Assembly: GCA_034111025.1 (NCBI GenBank)
Contig: JAWUYB010000038.1
Span: 1-16,854 of the forward strand
Direction: 5' to 3'
DNA: 16,854 bases
From: CAJXJP01 sp034111025
GTDB taxonomy: Bacteria > Patescibacteriota > Gracilibacteria > BD1-5 > UBA6164
Under the pieces are notes generated by a model. That model was not told the origin of the DNA and did not search any database. It was given only the letters and a program-made list of their open reading frames with translations. Made by a program: the position numbers and the translations under genes. Position 1 is the first letter of the stretch. Every line of letters starts with the position of its first letter. Shown one piece after another: positions 7,770 to 16,089 of the stretch.

Positions 7770-8339
7770 ATGGCTTTAACGGAACTAAATGAAAAATTAA
7801 ACGAAAATGGAATAGATATATCAGCTTGGGGAAAATGAGATAGTAAGGATTTAAAATCTTTACAAAATGAAATAACTAAAGGAGAATGTAAATTAGAAAT
7901 AATAGATTGAGTGCTTACTAGAGTCATAAATTTAGTAGGAGTAGATATATTTCATACAAATAAAGAAGGTGTTTTGTTCAACTTAAGAGAAACTAAACAA
8001 GTTTTAAAAAATGGCACTGAAACTGTTAGAGAATTTGAACACTCAGTTTGAGAAAAAATGGTATGAAATGAAACACCAATCAGTGCTATGCGTAGATGAA
8101 TACATGACGTATTAAGTGTTGATAATTTTGTTGATATTAGAAAAGGAACTCAAAACAGACTAAGTAAAGCTTCTACAAGTTATCCAAATCTAAGCGTATT
8201 ATATAATAGATTTTGGTTTACAGCTAAACTAAATAATGATCAATTTAAATCAAAATGATATACAGAAGTAAAAAAAGATAAAACAACTTATTTTGAATGG
8301 AATATAGTTGAAGTTGTTATTGAAGAAGAAAAGAAATAA
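7770..8339 (+). CDS. Hypothetical protein, possibly Nudix-like
   Basis: A 189-residue soluble protein that I do not recognise with confidence. The middle reads FEHSVGEKMVGNETPISAMRRGIHDVLSV and later ASTSYPNLSVLYNRFWFTAKL, TEVKKDKTTYFEWN. The order EKM-x3-E-x-P-x2-A-x2-RG followed by SYP-x-L and an FxW near the end is reminiscent of a Nudix-like fold. However, no complete Nudix box (Gx5Ex7REUxEExGU) is present, because the expected REL.EE glutamates are replaced. If the fold guess is right, the hydrolase site is degenerate. The gene has its own promoter (7706-7734) and shares a perfect bidirectional terminator with the exonuclease gene. There is no signal peptide or membrane segment. Confidence 0.65.
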
Positions 8340-8371
8340 AAAAAGAAGTAAATTAATTTACTTCTTTTTTT
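8338..8371. terminator. Bidirectional terminator between convergent genes
   Basis: A perfect 34-base palindrome centred at 8354/8355 (GAAGTAAATT/AATTTACTTC with poly-A and poly-T outside). It serves the plus-strand gene ending at 8339 and the minus-strand exonuclease gene ending at 8379. Confidence 0.8.
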
Positions 8372-8378
8372 ATTGCTT

Positions 8379-9203
8379 TTAACTAAAGAATTTTTTATCT
8401 TCACTTTCACCTAACCAAACACTACATGTATATTTAATATCATCTGTAAAGTCAGCACCAATAATCCAATCTAGGTATTTTGAATCGATTCTAGAAACTT
8501 CTTCAAATGATTTACCTCTATATTTACCAAAAGCCATATTTTTTAATAATAAATATTCTTTTTGAGTCATTTCAATCATTATATCTATAACTTCATCACT
8601 TGTTACTGAGAGTTTATTTTTAATCATATCAAACATAACTCTGAAAATTCTTTCTAATACTACAACATCACCAAATGCATCATGAGCAGTAGTAGTTTCT
8701 TCTTTTCAGTTTTCATCAACTATTTGAAATAGATCAAAGTAATATCTAAGATATTGCATATTTACGTATTCAGGTTCACTTCCTTTTACTTCTTGAAAAA
8801 TCCCTTCAGATAATAGTATTTTAGCAACTTTAAGAGTATCTATAACTTCATTATGACATTCTATACCTGATCTTGTTAATACTTCAGTATCAAATATTGC
8901 ATTATGAGCAATTAAAATATTACTGGCAAAAACGCTTTTATCAATTACAACATCTGCTAAATATTTTCATTCTGATTTTTCTTTTAATAATGAAGGATAA
9001 ATACCATGAGTAGCCATTGCACCTATTTCCATTTTAGTGTCTGTATTGATAAAATGATTTCAGTCAGTTATATTGTTATTTTCTATTTTTCTATAAGCTA
9101 ATTGTATTATATCTCAATTGCTAGATATTTGATTTTTATCGTCTTTAATTATCCCAGTTGTCTCAGTATCTAAAAATACTAAAGTTTTAGTAATATCGTT
9201 CAT
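8379..9203 (-). CDS. DEDDh 3'-5' exonuclease (DnaQ/RNase T-like) with C-terminal FGKYRGK domain
   Basis: A 274-residue protein with all three exonuclease motifs of the DnaQ superfamily: Exo I FLDTETTG (residues 10-17), Exo II LIAHNAIFDTEVL, and Exo III TAHDAFGDVVVLERIF with the H-x-D spacing of the DEDDh type. It should remove nucleotides from 3' ends using two metal ions, in DNA repair or RNA turnover. After the nuclease domain, the last 60 residues hold FGKYRGKSFEEV...YLDWI, matching the small DUF3820-type domain found in some exonuclease-like proteins. The standard code would cut the protein at four TGA codons, including one before the first conserved helix. Start ATG at 9203 sits four bases after a TATAAT on the minus strand. 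An inverted repeat lies upstream at 9242-9262. Confidence 0.88.
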
Positions 9204-9715
9204 TGTTATTATATTATGATATATTATTTTTATTATATTATTTACTTGAAATATACAAGTAATTATCTAATTTAATCCTCTTTAAAATTATTTTTTTCAT
9301 TCTAATCTTTTTTAGATGTTATTCATAATACTTTTTATATAAGATGATGAGTGTTAAATCTATATTTTTTTAACTCTATTTTTATCTCATACCCATATAT
9401 GATTTAAGGTTTTATTCTCATCAATAGAACGAGTTCTTTTTAAGATGAGATCTTGTTGATCTTAATTTCTATGATACAATAAAGGATATATTGGATAATA
9501 AATATTTATTTTATATATTATTAAAATATGATCTAATGAAATAAATATAAAAAACAAAAAATAGATTTGCTTTATTGGATTATATACATATTATCTTTCT
9601 CGAAATAACTTTTTCATTGATCACGTTCTTATGTTCATGTCTTCATGTTTTCATATCCGAGAATAAATAGAAAAATAATTATTATTTCAATTTTTATTAT
9701 TAATACACAAGTATT
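9204..9715. other. 512-base intergenic region without a recognisable gene
   Basis: No frame in the recoded code longer than about 25 codons looks coding on either strand. Besides the inverted repeat at 9242-9262 it contains a nested hairpin. TCTCATC (9416-9422) pairs with GATGAGA (9444-9450), with GAAC/GTTC (9427-9430, 9433-9436) inside; AGATC/GATCT (9448-9452, 9458-9462) overlaps as an alternative. It may include a long 5' leader of the RRM gene at 9716. No promoter could be fixed. Confidence 0.5.
9242..9262. repeat. Inverted repeat upstream of the exonuclease gene
   Basis: TTACTTG (9242-9248) and CAAGTAA (9256-9262) are separated by seven bases, 39 bases upstream of the exonuclease start. 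The size and position suit an operator for a dimeric regulator, but no regulator is identifiable. Confidence 0.35.
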
Positions 9716-9976
9716 ATGGAAACTAACAAATTATTTGTTGGAGGTATCTCATGGGGATTAACTTCTGAAGATTTAGGTGCTGCATTCAACGAACACGCTG
9801 AAGTTGTACACGCTAAAATTATCATGGATAGAGAAACTGGAAAATCTAGAGGTTTCGGTTTCGTAGAATTCAATTCAGTTGAAGACGCAGTTAAAGCTAA
9901 AGAAGCTATGGACGGTGTTGAACTTGATGGTAGAGCTGTTAAAGTTGATTACGCTCAAGAAAAAAGAGACGCATAA
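9716..9976 (+). CDS. RRM-type RNA-binding protein
   Basis: An 86-residue protein that is a single RNA recognition motif, of the size of the small RRM proteins of cyanobacteria and other bacteria. RNP2 is KLFVGGISW (residues 5-13) and RNP1 is KSRGFGFVEF, both with the aromatic residues that stack on RNA bases; DGVELDGRAVKVDYA forms the last strand. It probably binds single-stranded RNA as a chaperone or regulator. None of its nine glycines uses TGA, as in the cold-shock gene, pointing to strong expression. A gene-free gap of 512 bases precedes it and a terminator follows directly. ATG at 9716 is the only sensible start because RNP2 begins five residues later. Confidence 0.93.
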   Translation: METNKLFVGGISWGLTSEDLGAAFNEHAEVVHAKIIMDRETGKSRGFGFVEFNSVEDAVKAKEAMDGVELDGRAVKVDYAQEKRDA

Positions 9977-9982
9977 TCGAAT

Positions 9983-10014
9983 AAAAAAATATTTACTTAG
10001 GTAGATATTTTTTT
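9983..10014 (+). terminator. Terminator of the RRM gene
   Basis: AAAAAAATAT (9983-9992) pairs with ATATTTTTTT (10005-10014), with a small TAC/GTA pairing inside the loop and further T residues after it. It begins seven bases after the stop codon. Confidence 0.65.
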
Positions 10015-10101
10015 TTGTGTATATTTTCAATTAAATGTAATCATAATATATGGTTTAATTATCAATAATAATATAGACTAAATATAATTAAATTATTTAA
10101 G

Positions 10102-10650
10102 ATGAAAAAAATAACAGAAAAGAATTATATCGAAATAATTAATTTAGAAGAGATAAATAGTATAGAATTTGTCTGAATCGATTTTTCAGGATATGATTTA
10201 GGTGGTAAAAAAATTAATGATTGTAGCTTTGAAAAATGTAATTTTTCGAATAGTAAATTTAGAAGCACATCACTTAATAATATTGTTTTTAAAAAATGTA
10301 AAATAATGTGAATTAATTTTAATGAAATAAATCATAATTTATCAAATTTTGATTTCTTTGATTGTAATTTAATTTTATGTTCATTTTATAGCTGATTTTT
10401 GAAAAACACTCATTTCGAAGATTCTCAAGTAAAAGAATGTGATTTTTCTCATGCAGATTTAGAATGAGTATCTTTTATTTATTCAGATTTAGAAAAATCT
10501 ATATTTAATCAAACAAATCTCACAAATACTAACTTCAATTTTGCATCAAATTTTAGTATTGATCCAAATAATAATACACTTAAAAAAACTAAGTTTTCTC
10601 GTGAAAATATGAATTTATTATTACAGAATTTGGATATAGTGGTTGAATAA
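10102..10650 (+). CDS. Pentapeptide-repeat protein
   Basis: A 182-residue protein built mostly of five-residue repeats with a central Phe or Leu, the signature of a right-handed quadrilateral beta-helix. Examples are CSFEK CNFSN SKFRS TSLNN IVFKK, and later CDFSH ADLEG VSFIY SDLEK and TNLTN TNFNF. A short helical end (FSRENMNLLLQNLDIVVE) may dimerise. Members such as Qnr and MfpA mimic DNA and protect gyrase, but most pentapeptide proteins have no known function, so that role is not claimed. There is no signal peptide. A TATAAT-like box lies about 18 bases before the start. It shares a bidirectional terminator with the convergent gene at 10681-12255. Confidence 0.88.
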
Positions 10651-10682
10651 AAAAAGACATATTTTAAAATATGTCTTTTTTT
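10649..10682. terminator. Bidirectional terminator between convergent genes
   Basis: A perfect palindrome centred at 10665/10666 (AAAAAGACATATTTT/AAAATATGTCTTTTT, extended by A and T pairs). It overlaps the ends of both flanking genes and serves both. Confidence 0.8.
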
Positions 10683-12255
10683 ATTCTTGTAAATGTTTAT
10701 CTAATTCAAAATATAAGTTATATTCATGTCAATTAAAATTATTTATAGATTTAATATAAATTTTATTTCAAAAATATTGAATATTAACATTAAAATATTG
10801 AGTATAATCTTTAAAAATTTTTCTTATTATATATCAGAAATTGTTTGATATATTTTTACGTAATTCATCTCGGTTTTTAGATTGTTTCATATAATCTTTT
10901 ATTCCATCTTGTGCTAATTTTTTGAGATTATTTTCATTTATTTTATTTTTGCTATTAACTTTAGGTAAGGGGTTTCTAGAATATTTTCTATTATTCATAA
11001 TTACATGATTACCAATTTTAATATTAATAACTAGAGTATCATTTCAATTATTTGATACATTCATTGTTATGTCTCTTCATCTCAACTGATCACTATGACC
11101 TGTTAATTGTATATTTTGAACTAATAATCATTTTAATTTATTAATATCTCATTCTATTGATCATACAGTGAGCATGAAGCTTTCAATTAAATTGTTAAAT
11201 TTATTAAATAATTCTTCGTCAGAAATATATTCTTTTAATATTAATTTATCATATAAATTATTAGCATAATCTTCTACATTTTTTGATGAGATTTGTTCGT
11301 GATTTATAGTTTCAGTTTCTGGGGTATTTTTATTTAATATAATTAATCAAGAAGCTAATGATACTATAAATCATATTTGCATAGCTTTTTTTATAAATTC
11401 TTTACGGTTTTTATCTGATTCAATTTTTAACTTTTGAGATAATATTCAATCTTTTCCTTCTTGTTCTTGTTTTGATTTATTTTCTTTTTCTTGTAGTTTT
11501 TGTTTTATATATACAGTATTTTCTTCAGAATAAGAATAAGATACCGGTATATATTGATTTTTTACTGATTCTATTGATTCACTAATTATTTTATTATATA
11601 TTACTAATAATTCAGGATTATTATTTATATGATTACCTGATAAGTTTACAAAACTTTGCACATTAAATTCTTGTAATATTCTTGTAATATTTTTTTTATA
11701 TTTAATAGATTTATTAAATCTGTTTTTTAATTTATCAACTTCTATTTTAATATCAGAATCATTATCTACTTGTTTTAGTAATTCATCTAGTTCTTCTATA
11801 GTATAATCTGATTTTACAATTATATTTGATTTATAGTTGCTATTATAATGCTCTATTTTGTTGTTTAATCTAGAAAAACTAATATTAGATATAAGTTCAT
11901 TTTCTAAACATTTTTTTACTTCTATATAATGTAATAATTGCAGTATTATTTTTTCTCACTCTTGATTGAGAGAGTAAGTATACGTTATATCATTTTTATC
12001 TATTCACTTTGTTTCTATTTGTGTATGAATATCGAAATTAAATCAAAAAGAATCACATAATAAATTAACGAAATTTATATTTTCTCATTGTGAATTATTT
12101 GTCTTTCATTCTAATAATCATTGAATATTTTTAACTATTTTTTCAGATACTTCTAAATGAGTTTTTTTCTTTTTTGGTACTTTCAGAGTTTCTTTTATTT
12201 CTTCTTGTTTAACTCAACGTTCTGTTAAATATATTGGACCTTTTTGCTTATTCAT
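10681..12255 (-). CDS. Large hypothetical protein with one internal membrane segment
   Basis: A 524-residue protein of unknown family. The first 280 residues are hydrophilic and helical, rich in Lys, Asn and Glu, with coiled-coil potential around YIKQKLQEKENKSKQEQEGKD. One hydrophobic segment follows at about 288-304 (AMQIGFIVSLASGLIIL). The C-terminal 220 residues are again charged, with MNVSNNGNDTLVINIKIGNHVIM and FGYIIRKIFKDYTQYFNVNIQYFGNKIYIKS, which look like beta-strand pairs. There is no signal peptide at the N-terminus and no catalytic motif that I can see. About 17 TGA codons are read as glycine, so the gene is invisible under the standard code except for one short fragment. It is transcribed alone. 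A structural or scaffold role is possible, but nothing in the sequence proves one. Confidence 0.72.
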
Positions 12256-12368
12256 AAATGTTATTTATTTATAATTTTATGAATTATAAAATATTATTAC
12301 CATAAAGCAATAGATAATTATTATTTATTTCCGTTTTAAATTTAAACTATCTTTTTATGATATTTGAA

Positions 12369-12374
12369 TATAAT
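12369..12374 (+). promoter_or_regulatory. -10 box of the RpiB-like gene
   Basis: An exact TATAAT, 26 bases before the ATG at 12401, which would give a 5' leader of about 20 bases. No clear -35 partner is present. Confidence 0.4.
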
Positions 12375-12400
12375 AGTCAAAATAATATTAAAAATACATT

Positions 12401-12793
12401 ATGAAAATTGCAATTTGAACAGATCATCATGGTTACGAATTAGGACAAGAAATCATTAAAATATTAGAAAAAAAAGATATATCATATATGTATGCTGGAG
12501 CAAGAAGTTCTAAAGATACTACTTCAAATGATAAAGTAGTAGAATACACTACTATGGATGTAATAGATGAAAATATATTAGGTATAATTATTTCAGGAAA
12601 TGGAATTGGAATCAATATGCAAGCAAATAAAGTAGATGGAATTAGAGCAAGTTTATGTAGTAATTTCAACCAGGTTAGATGGGGAAGAGAGGATGAAGAT
12701 ATGAATGTGCTTTGTATCGCAGCTTGGGAGGAAGAATATTTAGAAACTTCTAAATTAGTTAAAACATTTATTGAAACAGAATATAAAAAATAA
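12401..12793 (+). CDS. RpiB/LacAB-family sugar-phosphate isomerase-like protein
   Basis: A 130-residue protein with the RpiB/LacAB fold signature. The N-terminal strand IAIGTDHHGYEL (residues 3-14) includes the phosphate- and substrate-binding DHxG, and the later SGNGIGINMQANKVDGIRASL (65-85) matches the conserved SGxGxxxxxANKxxGIRA segment. RpiB converts ribose 5-phosphate and ribulose 5-phosphate in the pentose phosphate pathway. Two features are unusual. The catalytic Cys of E. coli RpiB (Cys66) is Ser65 here, without the Glu that replaces it functionally in mycobacterial RpiB. The RxHN motif supplying the ring-opening His is R-E-D-E. Activity on the normal substrate is therefore doubtful; a different substrate or a non-enzymatic role is possible. 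It is monocistronic with its own -10 box and terminator. Confidence 0.82.
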
Positions 12794-12822
12794 AAAACCA
12801 AGCTTACGAGCGTGGTTTTTTT
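12794..12822 (+). terminator. Terminator of the RpiB-like gene
   Basis: AAAACCAAGC and GCGTGGTTTTTTT form a short stem (one mismatch) followed directly by a T run, right after the stop codon. Confidence 0.65.
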
Positions 12823-12878
12823 CTGAAGATATTATAAGTTTACTATTACAGTATACTAATGAGTAAAAATTTAAGAAC

Positions 12879-12906
12879 AAAAAAACACTCATCCAGAGTG
12901 TTTTTT
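12879..12906. terminator. Terminator of the small minus-strand gene
   Basis: AAAAAACACTC pairs with GAGTGTTTTTT (12896-12906) around the loop ATCCA. It lies 22 bases beyond the stop of the minus-strand gene at 12928-13134; being A/T flanked on both sides, it may also back up the upstream terminator. Confidence 0.7.
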
Positions 12907-12927
12907 AAGTGATGATTACTATTAACA

Positions 12928-13134
12928 TTAACATGATATCAAAGATATCCCGCATTTTGTTAAGTAAATATTTCCATTAATATTTTCATTTACGAATGGT
13001 GTTCTTGAAACTTCGTATATAGCTTGATCACTATAATTAGTAAGAAGATCTTTATCTATGAAAATGATACCATTCTTATAATAACCTATTAAACTAATCA
13101 GTAAATTTTCTGCATTTGGAGATAAATGAATCAT
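12928..13134 (-). CDS. Small hypothetical protein (68 aa)
   Basis: A 68-residue protein beginning MIHLSPNAENLLISLIGYY and ending YLTKCGISLISC. It has no TGA codon. The pattern of two amphipathic helices followed by a hairpin (INGNIYLTKCG) is reminiscent of a winged-helix fragment such as a small DNA-binding protein, but this is only an impression. A GTG directly before the ATG (13137) is an alternative start. An AGGA sits nine bases before the ATG and would serve either. It is followed by its own hairpin terminator, which supports a real gene. No functional partner is evident; it is divergent from the interrupted gene at 13279. Confidence 0.55.
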   Translation of the reverse strand: MIHLSPNAENLLISLIGYYKNGIIFIDKDLLTNYSDQAIYEVSRTPFVNENINGNIYLTKCGISLISC

Positions 13135-13278
13135 CACATAGTATCCTTTTTTATTAGTGTGTATTTATTATAAGATAATTAATAAAAAGTCAATTATATA
13201 TCTTTTACCTTTAATAATAAAACTATATACTATTTACAATAATAATTTTAATCATAAAAAATAAAAATACTTACAACC

Positions 13279-14043
13279 ATGACAATACTACTAATTACCT
13301 TATTCTGATTCTTCTACAAAAATTCGTCTAACTATACAGTTATATATAATCATTCTTGATTACAAGTATCTCAAGCGTTAGATACATCTGTATCAATATT
13401 AAAACTTGATCTTACTAAAGTAAATCTTGATTTTGGAGGTGTACAGTCTGATAATATATTAGAAGCCCCTGATACAAAACTAGATAGATTTAATCGTCTA
13501 GCAGCTAGCGAAGTATTAAAGTTTACAAAGGATTCAAAAGTATTATCGTGAATCAATGGCTAATTCTTTAATGCAAATCTTAACCCTATATTTTTGAGTT
13601 TCCCAGTTAAGTCTGACAATCAAATCATTTCTAGTTATATGGATAATCTTTTACAAAAAAGAACATTTGTAATGAACTCTAGTAATGTTCCTAAAATACT
13701 GGAATGTTATACTTCTGTAATGTTACAAAATAAACTTAATAATAATCTGATAGTCTGAATTCATCCAGATGAAAACTTCATGAAAGATTCTTCACTTCCA
13801 AGAAACTTCATGTGAATACTAGATAATGATACCATTATTTTCATTCTTACAACTAGTAAAACTCAAACTGAGATGTCTCAACTCATGATCGCTGAATGAG
13901 TCCCAGAATCCAACATCATCATGTTCGATGGTTCACCATCCGCACAATTTTCACTCTTCGATTACACCCAAGAAAAACCTACCGTTCAAGCTCACTACGG
14001 GAGATGGTCAGTTCCTCATTTCTTTGTAGTAAGTGAAAAGTAG
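13279..14043 (+). pseudogene. Phosphodiester-glycosidase-like protein interrupted by in-frame TAA
   Basis: A continuous frame of 254 codons with one internal stop, TAA at 13561-13563. The start is a hydrophobic anchor (MTILLITLFGFFY). The interruption falls inside SGING-stop-FFNANLNPIFLSFPVKS, where the phosphodiester glycosidase family (PF09992, NAGPA-like) has its NGGFF/NGQFF motif. A CAA to TAA change would explain it. The rest keeps the family order: QIISSYMDNLLQKRTFVM, DNDTIIFILTTSKTQTEMSQL, GVPESNIIMFDGSPSAQFSL (family LDGGxS) and a final VPHFFVVSEK. Family members cleave sugar phosphodiesters, mostly outside the cell. Codons in the last third favour C at the third position (ATC, TTC, AAC, ACC), unlike the neighbours. 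Either a recent pseudogene, a sequencing error, or a gene read through at TAA. The intact N-terminal piece would be 94 residues. Confidence 0.7.
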
Positions 14044-14067
14044 GGAATATTCGGTATATGATTAATA

Positions 14068-14091
14068 AAAAAGACTCGTCAGAGTCTTTTT
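14068..14091 (+). terminator. Terminator after the glycosidase-like gene
   Basis: AAAAAGACTC (14068-14077) and GAGTCTTTTT (14082-14091) with a 4-base loop. It isolates the defence operon at 14221 from upstream transcription. Confidence 0.75.
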
Positions 14092-14185
14092 ATTTTGAAT
14101 GAACTAATATATAAAAATAATAATAAAAGACTTTTTAACAGAATAAAATAGTTATTATTGAAGTTTGTTTTGAATGTAGTATATT

Positions 14186-14193
14186 GGAGGTGA
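14186..14193 (+). promoter_or_regulatory. Perfect Shine-Dalgarno-like sequence without a start codon
   Basis: GGAGGTGA, the full complement of the common 16S rRNA tail, lies 27 bases before the gajA-like ATG. No ATG, GTG or TTG follows at a suitable distance; ATT-AAT-AAT-TAA does. It could mark a lost start, a minimal leader frame or a ribosome-standby site. Confidence 0.35.
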
Positions 14194-14206
14194 AGATTAA
14201 TAATTA

Positions 14207-14212
14207 AGAGGA
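14207..14212 (+). promoter_or_regulatory. Ribosome binding site of the gajA-like gene
   Basis: AGAGGA with an 8-base spacer to the ATG at 14221. This is one of the few clear Shine-Dalgarno sequences in the window and fixes the start. Confidence 0.6.
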
Positions 14213-14220
14213 AAATAAAA

Positions 14221-16089
14221 ATGTATATAGAAAAATTAAAACTTACTAATTTTAGAAAATTTAAAGATTTAGAAATTGATTTTAATAAATGATTAAATTT
14301 ATTTTTATGACCAAATGACTCTTGAAAAACGGCAATAATTGATAGTTTAAAATATTGCCTATGAGTTACTAATTATAATTATAATAGAGTTATAGAAACT
14401 GACTTTTATAATGATGCTAAAAATTTTAAAATAGAACTGTTTATAACTGATTTTACTGATTTTCAAGCATCACAACTATTAGATTGGGGATGATTAGATG
14501 ATAAATCAGAATTTTGTATAAAATTAATATTTGAAGCAAGAATATGATATGATAATCAAATTTATGTTTATTGAACAAAATGAGGAACTTATGAATCTGA
14601 TGATGGGTGAACATATTTAGAGCCTGAGGTTAAAAAAATGCTTGAAGCAGTATATTTAAGACCTTTAAGAAATGCAGAATTAGAGTTATCTTCTGGTAAA
14701 AATTCTAGATTATCACAAATTTTACTAAGTCATCCACTTTTTAAAAAAGATGACACTAATAAACATACACTTGAGGAAAATTTTACTGTTTTAAAAGATA
14801 CTGTAGAAAAATATTTTAACGATGAGCAAGAAAGTATCTGATGAGATAAATATAAAATAAACGAAAGAATTAATGAGATATTTTGAAAATTAAAAGATAA
14901 AAAAAATAACGATTTAGGAAGAATTGAAATGGATAATGCTAATTTAAGTTCAATATCAAAGAATTTAAATTTATTATTATGAAATTCTGACAGAAAACCG
15001 GGACTATGAACAAGTAATCTACTATTAATTTCAGCTGAATTATTAATATTAGAAGTATTAAAAAATAATAAGCTGTGATGCGCGTTAATTGAAGAAATTG
15101 AAGCACATATTCACCCACAATGACAAATTCGTTTAGTTAATTATTTAGAAAGTCATTCAGAAAACTTACAAATTTTTATTACATCACATAGTCCAAATAT
15201 TGCATCAAAAATAAATTTAAAAAACATTTTTATTTGTAGAGATAAGACTATTTTTCCTATGTGAGAAAAATACACTGGTTTATCTGAAGAAGATTATAAA
15301 CATTTAGGTAGATTCTTAGATGTAACAAAATCTAATTTATTTTTTGCAAGATGATTGATTCTAGTTGAATGAATTGCAGAGGCTTTAATTATTCCTCAAC
15401 TTGCTGATATAATTTATTGAGAAGAGTGAATACTAGATTCACACGGAATATCAGTTGTATGTTTAAATTGATTAACATTTGATAGATATTTAAACGCATT
15501 TATTAGAAAAGATAGTAAAAATTTTAATATTAAAATTTCTGCAATTACTGATAGAGACTTCAAAGGAATTAATTTTAAAATTGAAGATAAAGTTAAGGGT
15601 GAAAATTGATGAAAAACACCTGATAAATATATTAAAACTGTAGAAAAAAAAGAGGTATTCAATATAGAAGAATTTATAAAAGATATACACATTAATGAAA
15701 ATTTGGATACTTTTTATTGAACTCATATTATCGAAAACTTTAATAGTGATAAGAATATTAATAAATATTATTCTAAATTACAGACTTTAGAATTTGATAT
15801 GGGATTATCATGTCTATTTAATTATTTATTGGATGCAAGGAAAGTAGTTAAATGAATTCAAAATGAAAAATCTCTGATAACTGATGAAAAAAATACATAT
15901 ATTAAAGCTAGAAATTTGTATTCAAAATTGAAAAAATATAAATGAGAAACAGCACAAGAATTAGCTAATATTTTATATAATTTAGATGATACTGAAAAAA
16001 CTGCATTGAAAGATGTAATAAAAAATGATATTTATTTAAAGTATATTGTTGATGCACTTAATCATGTAATCGAAGATAATAATGACTAG
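14221..16089 (+). CDS. gajA: GajA-like OLD-family ATPase/TOPRIM nuclease (Gabija component A)
   Basis: A 622-residue protein with the class 2 OLD-nuclease layout. The N-terminal half is an SMC/ABC-type ATPase: IEKLKLTNFRKFKDLEIDF, Walker A GPNDSGKT (30-37, both glycines TGA), signature-like GLGTSNLLLISAELLILE, Walker B LIEEIEAHIHP (289-299) and H-loop TSHSPN (321-326). The C-terminal half is a TOPRIM domain: LVEGIAEAL (381-388, with Glu383) and AITDRD (441-446), which bind the catalytic metals. In Gabija, GajA assembles into a tetramer that nicks invading DNA when nucleotide levels fall, together with the helicase GajB. The next gene is a UvrD-like helicase overlapping by eight bases, which is the Gabija arrangement. 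Length is slightly above the roughly 580 residues of the B. cereus protein. About 30 TGA codons encode glycine. A plausible promoter is TTGAAG 14158-14163 with TATATT 14180-14185. Confidence 0.87.

Noticed and set aside
9580..9654. Minus-strand frame of 24 codons (MKTGRHEHKNVINEK...)
   Set aside because: It is short, lacks a ribosome site and has no family resemblance; it is within chance expectation in a 512-base gap.
12433..12801. Open frame of 122 codons on the minus strand
   Set aside because: It is antisense to the RpiB-like gene, which has clear family motifs; the minus frame has Ser/Ile-rich antisense composition and no recognisable domain.
15414..15726. Two overlapping minus-strand frames of 78 and 92 codons
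   Set aside because: Both are antisense to the TOPRIM half of the gajA-like gene and show only Phe/Ile/Ser-rich shadow composition.
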